From positions 1 to 37,991 of the forward strand of contig NZ_DATJMN010000295.1 of assembly GCF_035508675.1 (NCBI RefSeq): DNA of 37,991 nucleotides. Direction: 5' to 3'. Shown here piece by piece: positions 1-8,446 of the stretch. The notes beneath the pieces are model-generated. The model was not told the origin of the DNA and ran no database searches. It worked only from the letters and a program-made list of their open reading frames with translations. The translations under genes were made by a program, and so were the position numbers. Every line of letters begins with the position of its first letter. Within the stretch, counting starts at the first letter, position 1. The DNA comes from Dyella_B sp035508675. Its GTDB lineage: Bacteria > Pseudomonadota > Gammaproteobacteria > Xanthomonadales > Rhodanobacteraceae.

Positions 1-169
1 GCGGTGGCGACTCCGACCGCTCGCTACGCTCGCACCCCACCCTAGCCCTCCCCTACTTCGCAGGGGAGGGGACGCATCGTGGCGAGTGTGGGTTATGCGC
101 TTAAGTTAGTGCCATTGCCTTAAGAACATTGCGTCAACCTATGCGCTGTATGAGGGAAAAAAATAAATC
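1..169. other. Window edge, intergenic; hairpin at 46-70
   Basis: No gene is supported here. The 9-nt arms CCCTCCCCT (46-54) and AGGGGAGGG (62-70) form a hairpin with a 7-nt loop. It lies about 100 nt beyond the stop of the minus-strand shikimate-dehydrogenase-like gene, so it could end that transcript, but it has no clear T-tract on that strand and could equally be a dispersed intergenic repeat. Confidence 0.4.
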
Positions 170-985
170 TCAACCCAGCGCATGCGCCGCCGCACGCGCC
201 ACCAACGCATCATCCGGCCGCACGCCCGTATACAGCACAAACTGCTCCACCGCCTGCAGCGCAATCACTTCCGCGCCGGTTATCACTGGCTTGCCCAATG
301 ACCGCGCCAGCTTGATCAGCGGCGTTTCCGGCGGCAGCGCCACCACGTCGAACACCGCTTTCACGCGCTCTACATCGCCACGTTCGAACGCAAGCTGGTC
401 TTTCTCAGGCCCTTCCATGCCCAACGGCGTCACATTGATCAACAAATCCGCCGGCACGCCGGCCATATCCGGCACCCAACCAAATCCGCTGGTTTGCGCC
501 AGTTTCCGCCCCGTCGTTTCATTGCGCGCCACGATGTGCCCATGCTTGAAGCCGGCATCACGGAACGCACAAGCCACCGCCTTGGCCATCCCGCCACTGC
601 CGCGCAAGGCCAGCTGCATATCGGCATCAAGCCTATGCTGCTCGATCAGCTTGCGCACGGCGATGTAATCAGTGTTATAGGCGTCCAGGCGTCCATCGTT
701 GTTGACGATGGTGTTGATGGAAGCGATCGCCGACGCCGACGCATCGATGTGGTCGACCAGCGGCATACATGCCTCCTTGAACGGCATCGAGACGGCGCAG
801 CCACGAATGCCCAAGGCACGCATACCACCGATCGCCGCAGGAAGATCGCGCGTGGTGAATGCCTTGTAGACATAGTTCAAATCCAGCGCCTCATACAGAT
901 AATTCTGAAAGCGCGTGCCGAAGTTGCCCGGACGGCCGGACAGGGACATGCAAAGCTGGGTGTCGCGGTTGATGGATCGAGTCAT
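170..985 (-). CDS. Shikimate dehydrogenase-like protein (HI0607/SDH-L type)
   Basis: The 271-aa product is an AroE-superfamily oxidoreductase expected to act on shikimate-like substrates with NAD(P). The N-terminal substrate domain carries the SLSG motif (about 14-17), MPFK with catalytic Lys70, Asn91 and NTD at 104-106. The nucleotide-binding loop GSGGMA is at 129-134, and ALQAVEQF near 242-249 holds the C-terminal Gln that contacts substrate in this family. The overall wording matches the Haemophilus HI0607 type, known as SDH-like, rather than housekeeping AroE, so a role in the main aromatic pathway is not certain. The start at 985 was chosen because family similarity begins there and an AGGA lies just upstream; the reading frame is open further upstream but without similarity. 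It is divergent from folE across 130 nt. Confidence 0.88.
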   Translation of the reverse strand: MTRSINRDTQLCMSLSGRPGNFGTRFQNYLYEALDLNYVYKAFTTRDLPAAIGGMRALGIRGCAVSMPFKEACMPLVDHIDASASAIASINTIVNNDGRLDAYNTDYIAVRKLIEQHRLDADMQLALRGSGGMAKAVACAFRDAGFKHGHIVARNETTGRKLAQTSGFGWVPDMAGVPADLLINVTPLGMEGPEKDQLAFERGDVERVKAVFDVVALPPETPLIKLARSLGKPVITGAEVIALQAVEQFVLYTGVRPDDALVARAAAHALG

Positions 986-1115
986 GGAGGAGTCCTGGTG
1001 GGGAGTCAGGCAGGCCCGGAACCCTACCATAGGGATGCCCTGGTCCATTCGCAGCAGGCAGCATCTCTTGACGCGGGCGTTACACTTGCAAGCCTGACCG
1101 TACCAAGGAAGCCGC

Positions 1116-1715
1116 ATGAGCGAGCACGAGCCCATCGAAGTCACCCGCGAACAGGCTGAAGAAGCCGTACGCACCCTGCTGCGTTGGGCCGGTGAAAATC
1201 CGCAGCGCGAAGGCCTGCTCGATACGCCGCGCCGCGTCGTCAAGGCGTATCGCGACTGGTTCAGCGGGTACCAGATCGACCCAGGCGAGTACTTGCGCCG
1301 CACCTTCGAAGAAGTGGCCGGCTACGACGAAATGGTGGTGCTGCGCGACATCGAATTCGAAAGCCATTGCGAACACCACATGGCGCCGATCATCGGCCGT
1401 GCGCACGTGGGCTACCTGCCCACCAACCGCGTGGTCGGCATCAGCAAGCTGGCGCGCGTGGTAGATGCCTACGCGCGCCGGTTCCAGGTACAGGAAAAGA
1501 TGACCGCGGAAATCGCCCGCTGCATTGAGGAAAATCTTCACCCGGCAGGTGTAGCCGTAGTGATCGACGCCAGCCACGAATGCATGACCACGCGCGGCGT
1601 GCACAAGCGCGGCGTATCGATGGTCACCAGCCAGATGCTCGGCGCCTTCCGCGAAGATGCCCGCACCCGTGCCGAATTCCTGGATTTCATCGGCATCCAC
1701 GGCGGCCGCCGCTGA
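1116..1715 (+). CDS. folE: GTP cyclohydrolase I
   Basis: This 199-aa cytoplasmic enzyme converts GTP to 7,8-dihydroneopterin triphosphate, the first step of tetrahydrofolate and pterin synthesis. The zinc and active-site motifs are intact: CEHH at 85-88, HVGYLP at 97-102, QVQEKMT at 124-130 and SHECMTTRGV at 153-162, which supply the Cys and His ligands. Length is normal for the bacterial FolE-I family. The start is preceded by AAGGAA about 7 nt upstream. Its stop codon overlaps the start of the EF-hand gene (TGATG), so the two are probably translated together. No other folate gene is adjacent. Confidence 0.97.
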   Translation: MSEHEPIEVTREQAEEAVRTLLRWAGENPQREGLLDTPRRVVKAYRDWFSGYQIDPGEYLRRTFEEVAGYDEMVVLRDIEFESHCEHHMAPIIGRAHVGYLPTNRVVGISKLARVVDAYARRFQVQEKMTAEIARCIEENLHPAGVAVVIDASHECMTTRGVHKRGVSMVTSQMLGAFREDARTRAEFLDFIGIHGGRR

Positions 1716-2041
1716 TGCGCCCAGGCGCGTGGCTCCTGCTGCTCGCGCTGCCTTGCGCCGTGCTTGCGCAGGACACGGCAGCCAGCCTGTTCCAGCGCAT
1801 GGACAGCAACGGCGACGGCCGGATCAGCGAAGCCGAATACGTGGCCTACATGAGCCAGGGCTTCTATCGCCGGGACCTCAATCACGACGGCGTACTGGAG
1901 CCGGATGAGCTGCCCGGTGGACACGGCAAGCCGGTCACGCTGAAGGCATGGCAGGACAATCTTCGGCGCGAGTTTCATCGGCTGGATCGCCATCACCATG
2001 GGTACTTGAGCCCGCAGGAATTGATGCAGCCGCCGCGGTGA
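1715..2041 (+). CDS. Small exported EF-hand protein
   Basis: The 108-aa product has a signal peptide (hydrophobic residues 5-18, likely cleavage after VLA), so it is predicted to be periplasmic or secreted. Two canonical 12-residue calcium loops follow: D30-x-N-x-D-G...E41 and D54-x-N-x-D-G...E65. A third, degenerate loop at 91-102 (D-R-H-H-H-G) lacks the acidic ligands. The ATG overlaps the folE TGA by one base, so translation is probably coupled to folE. No enzymatic domain is visible; calcium binding is inferred from the loops and the physiological role is unknown. Confidence 0.82.
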   Translation: MRPGAWLLLLALPCAVLAQDTAASLFQRMDSNGDGRISEAEYVAYMSQGFYRRDLNHDGVLEPDELPGGHGKPVTLKAWQDNLRREFHRLDRHHHGYLSPQELMQPPR

Positions 2042-2197
2042 TGTGCGCCCTCCCCGTTCTTGACCCAATAGGAGAAGGGAGAAAAGGCGAGCACCCCGCG
2101 ACATTTCCTCCACACCCCCACCCATGCCAAGCAACACTGCATCGGCTATCGTTGCGCCTTTGACCCTACCCATTCCGTGGCTATCCGCGCCCCCCGC

Positions 2198-3547
2198 ATG
2201 GACTCTGCACCTCCTCCCCGATCCTCCCGCCAAGCCGCCGCCTTCGCCTTCATCTTCGTGACGGTGATGCTGGACATGCTGGCCTTCGGCATCATCATCC
2301 CGGTGCTGCCGCACCTAATAGTGGAACTGATCGGCGGCAGCATGGCGCAGGCCGCCGTATGGGTGGGCGCGATCAGCACCACCTTCATGCTGATGCAGTT
2401 CATCTTCTCGCCGGTGCAAGGCGCCTTGTCGGACCGCTTTGGCCGCCGCACGGTGATCCTGATTTCCAGTTTCGGCCTGGGGGTCGACTTCATCGTGATC
2501 GCGTTGGCGCCGACGGTGTGGCTGCTGTTCGTGGGCCGCCTGGTATCCGGCATCTGCGCGGCAAGCTTCTCCACCGCCAACGCCTACATCGCCGACATCG
2601 TGCCCAAGGAGAAGCGCGCGGCGGCTTACGGAGCACTCGGCGCGGCATTTGCCATCGGCTTCATCACCGGGCCCGCGCTTGGCGGCCTGCTTGGCCATAT
2701 CAGCATCCGCCTCCCGTTCTGGGTGGCAGCGGGGCTGTCGCTGATCAATTTCTGCTACGGGTTTTTCGTGCTGCCGGAGTCGCTGCCAGCCGAGCGCCGC
2801 ACCAAGCGCATCGATTGGCGCCACGCCAATCCGTTCGGCGCGCTGGTGCTGTTGCGCCGCTATCCGCAGGTATTTGCGCTCGCGGCGGTGTATTTCCTGA
2901 TCAACCTGGCCCAGTTCTCGCTCAACTCTACCTATGTGCTGTATGCCGATTACCGCTACGGCTGGGGCACGCAAGCGGTGGGATACACGCTTGCCTTCGT
3001 CGGACTCTGCAGCGGCATCGTGCAAGCAGTGCTGGTACGCCGCCTGATGCCGAAACTGGGTGAGCGGCGCCTGATCATGATCGGCTTGCCGCTATGTGTG
3101 GCCGGTTACCTGATCTTCGGCTTTTCCTCGGTGGGCTGGATGTTCCTGATCGGCATCCCGTTCCTGTGCCTGGGTGGCTTGGCCGGGCCGCCGGCCCAGG
3201 CGCTGATGACGCAGCAAGTGGACCCGCACGAACAAGGCCGCCTGCAAGGCGCACTGAGCAGCCTGGCCAGCCTGGCCGGCATCTTCGGCCCGGCGCTGTT
3301 CGCCAACCTGTTCGGGCTGTTCATCAGCAATCACGCGCCCATGCACCTGCCCGGCATCGCCTTCGTGCTCGCGGCGTGCTTGCTGGCGGCAGCCACAGTC
3401 GTAGCCGGTTACGCGATTCGCCACGTTCACCCCGCGCAACCGGCAAGCCCGCAGCCGGCCATGCCAATGCATGGCGAATTCCCGCCTGTAGCTGACGTGG
3501 TCACTCACGATACGCCCTCCCACCATCAGCCGGAGTCATCCCCATGA
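2198..3547 (+). CDS. MFS transporter, TCR/Tet drug efflux type
   Basis: This 12-helix inner-membrane protein of about 449 aa belongs to the major facilitator superfamily and resembles TetA-like proton-driven drug exporters. Evidence: a hydrophobic first helix ending in DMLAFGIIIPVLP, motif A GALSDRFGRRTV between helices 2 and 3, the motif-C-like stretch GFITGPALGGLLG, and PESLP at the end of the first half. The substrate cannot be read from sequence; the Tet-family label does not prove tetracycline resistance. A GTG start at 2177 (7 codons longer) is also possible; neither has a good Shine-Dalgarno. The stop overlaps the DUF1993 start (ATGA), giving a two-gene operon. No TetR-type regulator is adjacent. 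Confidence 0.88.
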   Translation: MDSAPPPRSSRQAAAFAFIFVTVMLDMLAFGIIIPVLPHLIVELIGGSMAQAAVWVGAISTTFMLMQFIFSPVQGALSDRFGRRTVILISSFGLGVDFIVIALAPTVWLLFVGRLVSGICAASFSTANAYIADIVPKEKRAAAYGALGAAFAIGFITGPALGGLLGHISIRLPFWVAAGLSLINFCYGFFVLPESLPAERRTKRIDWRHANPFGALVLLRRYPQVFALAAVYFLINLAQFSLNSTYVLYADYRYGWGTQAVGYTLAFVGLCSGIVQAVLVRRLMPKLGERRLIMIGLPLCVAGYLIFGFSSVGWMFLIGIPFLCLGGLAGPPAQALMTQQVDPHEQGRLQGALSSLASLAGIFGPALFANLFGLFISNHAPMHLPGIAFVLAACLLAAATVVAGYAIRHVHPAQPASPQPAMPMHGEFPPVADVVTHDTPSHHQPESSP

Positions 3548-4050
3548 GTCTTTCGATGTACCAAGCTTCCGTGCCGCTGTTCGTGCGCGCGCTTACCAAC
3601 CTCCACCACGTACTCAAGCTCGGCGAGAAACACGCAACCGAAAAGAACGTGGAAGGCTCAGTCATGCTGCAGACCCGCCTGATCCCCGACATGCTGCCGC
3701 TGGTCAAGCAAGTGCAGATCGCCACCGACTTGGCCAAGAACGGCGCCGCCCGCCTGGCCGGCGTCGACCCGCTGAAATTCGAAGACAACGAAACCTCGTT
3801 CGATGAACTGTACTCACGCATCGAGCGCGCCATCGACTACATCAAGAGCTTCAAGCCGGAGCAGATCGACGGCAGCGAAACGCGCGCAATTACCTTGAAG
3901 ACGCGCAACGGCGAGCAGCAGTTTGAAGGCCAGGCTTATTTGCTGCACTTCGTGATCCCGAACCTGTTCTTCCATTGCACCACGACGTACGCGATCTTGC
4001 GCGAGGCAGGAGCGAATCTTGGAAAGCAGGACTTTATCGGCAAGTCCTGA
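3544..4050 (+). CDS. DUF1993 family protein
   Basis: The 168-aa protein is soluble, with no signal peptide or membrane helix. It shows the DUF1993 pattern: an N-terminal YQASVPLFVRAL-type helix, long amphipathic helices, and a C-terminal segment with FHCTTTYAILR. The family resembles DinB/YfiT four-helix bundles, but its biochemical role is not established. It overlaps the MFS gene by 4 nt, so the two are co-translated; whether they are functionally linked is unknown. Confidence 0.82.
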   Translation: MSLSMYQASVPLFVRALTNLHHVLKLGEKHATEKNVEGSVMLQTRLIPDMLPLVKQVQIATDLAKNGAARLAGVDPLKFEDNETSFDELYSRIERAIDYIKSFKPEQIDGSETRAITLKTRNGEQQFEGQAYLLHFVIPNLFFHCTTTYAILREAGANLGKQDFIGKS

Positions 4051-4563
4051 TCGCTTGGCGCGTTGAACCACGCTCCCTCCGAACCCAAACCAGAATCGTC
4101 GCGCGTAGGTTGTCGGTGAGCGCACGCGCCCCCCCCAACGTTGTCATACCAGTGGCGATGTTGGGGTTCGCCCCGGAGCAAGTCCGGGGCTCACCACCAA
4201 CCCACCTCTACCCTCCTGCGAAACAACACGCGCAGTTCGCGGCAATTCGCCAGCGAACGTCGTCCACCACGCGTATCTACGACTTCATATTTGTCCGTGG
4301 CGCTAAACGCCGCTTTCAAAGCGGCGAAAGCAGCGCCCACTTGACGATCATTCCTACGTCGCGCCCAGCGATATCTGATTGTTAATACAACGCAGCCCGG
4401 TAATTTGATGGGCCATGCGCAAGTCATTGCCTGCGCATTCCACGCAGGGGCGCCGCCTCTATTGACACCTTCAACCACGAGCCTCGGTCGACCCGCTCGT
4501 GATCGTTCTTATTCGCCTTCCACCCGCTCCCTGAGCGGCGCGAGGGCTCAGGGAGAAATCGCT
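4051..4563. other. 513-nt non-coding region before TBDR 1, with palindromes
   Basis: I see no supported gene. Three inverted repeats stand out. At 4170-4190 a GC hairpin (arms GCCCCGGA and TCCGGGGC, 5-nt loop) could end the MFS-DUF1993 transcript but lacks a T-tract. At 4308-4326 there is a perfect 9-nt palindrome around one base (CGCCGCTTT-C-AAAGCGGCG). At 4419-4430 lies GCAA-GTCA-TTGC, nested within an ATGCGCA...TGCGCAT repeat. The last two look like regulator sites for the downstream receptor gene. A GGAGA Shine-Dalgarno precedes the ATG at 4564. Confidence 0.5.
4419..4430. promoter_or_regulatory. Candidate operator GCAA-N4-TTGC upstream of TBDR 1
   Basis: This perfect palindrome (GCAAGTCATTGC) is 134-145 nt upstream of the ATG at 4564. 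It matches in form and almost in distance the palindromes before the receptor genes starting at 22205 and 19028. The cognate regulator is not in the window. Confidence 0.4.
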
Positions 4564-7452
4564 ATGACATCGGGAAAGAGGTTTGATCGTAGGTCGTTGG
4601 TGTTGGCGTGTATGGCCGCACTGCCGGGCACCAGCGTGTTTGCTCAAGATAGCGCACCCCAGCCGGCGAAGAGCCTGGAAGGCATAACCGTTACGGGTTC
4701 GCATATTGCCATTCCCAATCCCAACGTCATCTCACCCACTCCAGTTGCGGTTATTACGTCGGATGAAATCCAGGCAACGGGGGCCACCAACATTGGCGAC
4801 CTGATGGCTACCCTGCCTCAGCTATCAACCACGTTTACGATGGGCAACTCTACGCAGTACATCGGTACTGCCGGCGTACAACAGCTCGACCTGCGCAACC
4901 TGGGGCCAGAGCGTACGTTAGTACTGGTCAACGGTCGCCGTTTCGTAGGTGCCAGCGCTGGTTCCACAGCAGTTGACGTCAATCTCATCCCGACCGAGTG
5001 GGTGGAGCGCGTCGAAATCATCACGGGCGGCGCCTCAGCCGTGTATGGCGCTGACGCCGTTACGGGCGTAGTGAATTTTATCCTCAAGAAAAACTATCAA
5101 GGTGTGAACCTGCACGCGCAGTATGGCGTTTCGCAGCACGGAGGCTTTTCGCCGAAGGAAGCTTCCATCACAGGCGGCATGAACTTCGCAGACAATCGAG
5201 GCAACATTGCCTTGTCCGTGGAGCACAGCGAGCAAGATTCGCTGATGTTCCGCGACCGCTTTGGAGATCAAGCCTACCGGAGCATATTGACCCCTACCGA
5301 TCCCGTCTACGACTCTCGCCTATTTTCCAATGCGGGGGGCTATACCTACACCAATGGCGGCACGTTCTACCTTGGCAAATCGTCGTCAGACATAAGCAAG
5401 CGTTATGTATTCGATCCGGACGGCAGCGTACGCAAGCAGCGCTTCGACGGACCCTATGACACGACAGGCTGCGCAGATTGCGATCGCCTTGATACAAATA
5501 AGTTGCTGATGTTGCAGCCACAATACAAACGCACATCCCTCAGTTCGGTGGCCAGCTTTAGCATTACGCCGGATCAGCGCCTTTACTTTGAAGGCAGCTA
5601 CAGCCATGTAGATGTAAAGGACTTTTCGCAACCAGCCTTTGGCACGTACACCATCTATCGCGACAACGCATTCATCAGTCCGAGCCTCGCGGCGCTGATG
5701 GACGCCAACGGACTATCGCAACTCAATATCAGCCGCTTTGATGTTGACGCCGGCATTCGTGGTGAAGCCACCCGCCGCGATACCGGCCGCGTTGTATTTG
5801 GCGCAAACGGTGTTATCGCAGGCGACTGGGAATATGACGCTTCTGTCAACTACGGCGTAACGAATGAACTTCGTCAAAACTTGAACAATCGTATTAACGA
5901 TCGCTTCACAGCATCGATCGATGCTGTCAGAGACTCCAACAACAACATAGTCTGCCGTTCTAGCATCGATCCGTCTGCGGCTTCCCTGCTCGATCCCATT
6001 GCGCAAAATGGCTGCATTCCTACCAACATCTTTGGCGCAGGCGCGGTGAACCCCGCCGCCGCTCAATGGTTCAATACCACGACGCTGACCCGAACCCATA
6101 TCACGCAGTTCGTAGGCGGCGGCACGATTACCAACAACAATTTGTTCCAGATGCCCTTCGATGCCGGCCCTGCCAGCATTGCGATCGGCGCGGAATTTCG
6201 TCGCGAGACGAGTCGCCAAACTCAAGACCCTCTTGACGCTGACGGCCTGACTTTCATGAATGCCATCCCCTCTTCCAGCGGGGCTTACAATGTCAAGGAG
6301 GGCTATGTCGAGACGCTGCTGCCTCTGCTCGCAGATCGTCCGTTCGCCAAGGCTCTGACATTCGACGCGGCCGTTCGCTTCTCCGACTATTCCACCATTG
6401 CTCACACTAAAGCGTGGCGCTGGGGCCTTGATTGGGCGATCGACGATAACATCCGGCTGCGCGGAACCATGTCCAGCGCCGTGCGCGCACCGAATATCGA
6501 CGAACTTTACAGCGGTCAAAGTCAGAACTTCTTCTCCGTAACCGACCCTTGCTCAGCCTCTCAACTCAAGAACGCCCCGGATCCTGCTGTTCGCGCAGCG
6601 AACTGCCAAGCGCTTGGCATTCCGCAAGGTTGGCAGTCCACCAACAGCGCGCGCGTTTCAGGCATTTCTGGCAGCAACCCCAGTCTTGGACCAGAAACCG
6701 GCAAGACATGGACGGCAGGACTTGTTTTCACACCGCAATTCCTCCCCGGATTCGGCGTGACGATGGACTACTGGAACATCAGACTCAACAACGCCATCAG
6801 CGCACCAACGGGTACACAAGTAGTCAATCAGTGTGTGGACAACCCCAGTGGCATCGGAAACATCTACTGCGCTGGCGCTCTACGCGATCCAGACACCCAC
6901 GAGTTGGTTTACATTAACTCGGTCAATCAGAATATTTCAGCGCTAAGTACGTCGGGTGTGGATATTGGCGCCTACTACTCGCGAGATATCGGTGCGGGCA
7001 AGTTGCGCGTCAATGTCAACGGCACCCACGTGTTTCTCTATACGGAACATCCGTTCCAAGACGACCCATCCATTGCCTATCAGGATAACGGCACCCTCGG
7101 CTTTCCAAAGTGGAAGGTCACCGTTGGCACCAACTACGCCATCAATAACTGGACGTTTAATTTGCGCACTCGCTACTTCTCGCCGATGTTGCGCGTAGCG
7201 AACGAGAGCTACGCATCCAACCCAACGCAAACTACGCCCATCACTGCCGGCAACGGATTCTTCAATGATCTGAATATCAGCTACAAGGTCAAGAACGCTG
7301 ACGGCAAAGATACGGGCCTGGAGATTTACGGGGGTATTAACAACATTGCCGACCGCGACCCACCGGTCAACCTGTTCGGCACTGGCTTCGGCTCCGCCTT
7401 GTACGATGCGATTGGCCGCAGTTACTACGCCGGGTTCAACTACAAGTTCTAG
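4564..7452 (+). CDS. TonB-dependent outer-membrane receptor (TBDR 1)
   Basis: The 962-aa protein is a TonB-dependent active-uptake channel. Residues 1-28 are a signal peptide ending VFAQ. A TonB-box-like ITVTGS lies near residue 40, followed by the plug domain (NIGDLMATLPQ, LRNLGPERTLVLVNGRRF, VERVEIITGGASAVYGADAVTGVVNFILK) and a large 22-strand-type barrel ending in a terminal Phe (NYKF), as needed for BamA recognition. The start at 4564 has GGAGA nearby and puts the signal peptide at the N-terminus. It differs clearly from the receptor pair at 16-22 kb (a GSHIAIPNPN-type plug start). There is no N-terminal STN signalling domain and no neighbouring sigma/anti-sigma pair. The substrate is unknown. 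Base composition looks somewhat more AT-rich than the flanking genes. Confidence 0.95.
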   Translation: MTSGKRFDRRSLVLACMAALPGTSVFAQDSAPQPAKSLEGITVTGSHIAIPNPNVISPTPVAVITSDEIQATGATNIGDLMATLPQLSTTFTMGNSTQYIGTAGVQQLDLRNLGPERTLVLVNGRRFVGASAGSTAVDVNLIPTEWVERVEIITGGASAVYGADAVTGVVNFILKKNYQGVNLHAQYGVSQHGGFSPKEASITGGMNFADNRGNIALSVEHSEQDSLMFRDRFGDQAYRSILTPTDPVYDSRLFSNAGGYTYTNGGTFYLGKSSSDISKRYVFDPDGSVRKQRFDGPYDTTGCADCDRLDTNKLLMLQPQYKRTSLSSVASFSITPDQRLYFEGSYSHVDVKDFSQPAFGTYTIYRDNAFISPSLAALMDANGLSQLNISRFDVDAGIRGEATRRDTGRVVFGANGVIAGDWEYDASVNYGVTNELRQNLNNRINDRFTASIDAVRDSNNNIVCRSSIDPSAASLLDPIAQNGCIPTNIFGAGAVNPAAAQWFNTTTLTRTHITQFVGGGTITNNNLFQMPFDAGPASIAIGAEFRRETSRQTQDPLDADGLTFMNAIPSSSGAYNVKEGYVETLLPLLADRPFAKALTFDAAVRFSDYSTIAHTKAWRWGLDWAIDDNIRLRGTMSSAVRAPNIDELYSGQSQNFFSVTDPCSASQLKNAPDPAVRAANCQALGIPQGWQSTNSARVSGISGSNPSLGPETGKTWTAGLVFTPQFLPGFGVTMDYWNIRLNNAISAPTGTQVVNQCVDNPSGIGNIYCAGALRDPDTHELVYINSVNQNISALSTSGVDIGAYYSRDIGAGKLRVNVNGTHVFLYTEHPFQDDPSIAYQDNGTLGFPKWKVTVGTNYAINNWTFNLRTRYFSPMLRVANESYASNPTQTTPITAGNGFFNDLNISYKVKNADGKDTGLEIYGGINNIADRDPPVNLFGTGFGSALYDAIGRSYYAGFNYKF

Positions 7453-7495
7453 CGACAGTTGATCCGGTAACTGATTAAAGCCCGTCAGCCCTCCC

Positions 7496-7535
7496 AAGGC
7501 CCTGCGTTTTTTGTAACGCAGGGCTTTATTTTTAT
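7496..7535 (+). terminator. Rho-independent terminator after TBDR 1
   Basis: The stem GCCCTGCGTT (7499-7508) / AACGCAGGGC (7515-7524) has a 6-nt loop and is followed by a T-rich run (TTTATTTTTAT). It sits 43 nt after the receptor stop and separates this gene from the DsbA-family gene. Confidence 0.85.
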
Positions 7536-7606
7536 CTCATTGACTTCGCATGCTTCGCCCCCAGTTGCTTGAAATCGGCCATCCGACGCTCTCTAGGAAA
7601 ATCGCA

Positions 7607-8260
7607 ATGACCACCACCGCTCGCCTCAAAATCGACTTCGTCTCCGACGTCGTCTGCCCCTGGTGCGCCATCGGCCTGAAATCCCTGCAGCAGGCACTAC
7701 AGCGGCTGGATGGCGAGGTGGAAGTCGACCTCCACTTCCAGCCGTTCGAGCTCAATCCACAAATGGGTCCGGAAGGCGAGAACGTGGTCGAGCACCTGGC
7801 GCACAAGTACGGAAGCACGCCGGAGCAGATGGCGAAGAATCAGGAAGGTATCCGTCAGCGCGGGGCCAGCCTGGGCTTTTTGTTTGACATGGACAAACGC
7901 AGCCGCATCTACAACACCTTCGATGCGCATCGGTTGCTGCATTGGGCGGAGCTGGAGGGCAAGCAGCCGGCGCTGAAGTTGGCGCTGCTGGAGGCGTATT
8001 TCAGCAAGGGCGAGAACGTCAGCTCGCATGAGGTGCTTGCGCGAGTCGCGGGCGACGTCGGGCTGGATATCGCCGAGGCGCGCAAGGTGCTGGCAGAGAA
8101 CCGCTATGCGGACGAGGTACGCCAGCAGGAGCAGTTCTTTCAGTCGCAGGGTATCCAGGCTGTGCCGTCGGTAATCATCAATGGTAAGTATCTGGTCCAG
8201 GGTGGGCAGCCGCCGGAGGTGTTTGAGCAGACACTGCGGCAGGTGGCGGCCGAGGCCTGA
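7607..8260 (+). CDS. DsbA-family (FrnE-like) thiol oxidoreductase
   Basis: The 217-aa product has a thioredoxin fold with a CPWC active site (Cys17, Cys20), a helical insertion, and the cis-proline loop AVPSVIINGKY near residues 183-193. No signal peptide is seen, so it should be cytoplasmic. The family (FrnE, 2-hydroxychromene-2-carboxylate isomerase-like DsbA proteins) carries out dithiol-disulfide exchange or glutathione-linked reactions; the exact substrate is unknown. The ATG at 7607 was preferred over upstream codons because similarity (LKIDFVSDVVCPWC) begins right after it. It stands alone between a terminator and a palindromic element. Confidence 0.92.
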   Translation: MTTTARLKIDFVSDVVCPWCAIGLKSLQQALQRLDGEVEVDLHFQPFELNPQMGPEGENVVEHLAHKYGSTPEQMAKNQEGIRQRGASLGFLFDMDKRSRIYNTFDAHRLLHWAELEGKQPALKLALLEAYFSKGENVSSHEVLARVAGDVGLDIAEARKVLAENRYADEVRQQEQFFQSQGIQAVPSVIINGKYLVQGGQPPEVFEQTLRQVAAEA

Positions 8261-8300
8261 ACCCAAGGGCGAGAAGGCTCGCCTGGGTGACGAATCGGTG

Positions 8301-8359
8301 GGCTGGGATGAAATCCCAGCATGGAAACATGCCAACAAAGCTGGGATTTCATCCCAGCC
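8301..8359. repeat. Perfect 20-nt inverted repeat, REP/BIME-like
   Basis: Arms at 8301-8320 and 8340-8359 are exact reverse complements (GGCTGGGATGAAATCCCAGC on the left), and each arm is itself a palindrome of the form CTGGGAT-N3-ATCCCAG. The 19-nt spacer holds a smaller GCATG-GAAA-CATGC repeat that begins in the left arm. It fills the gap between the DsbA-family and FAD oxidoreductase genes. The shape suits a dispersed repeat element, or a bidirectional transcript end without T-tracts. Confidence 0.7.
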
Positions 8360-8446
8360 TGCGATCCCGGGGCGCTCCATCGTAAAAGCGGCGCAAGGCG
8401 GCCAGCTTTGCGACAATAGCCTGCCGCGTTACCTGCCCCGCTCCGC

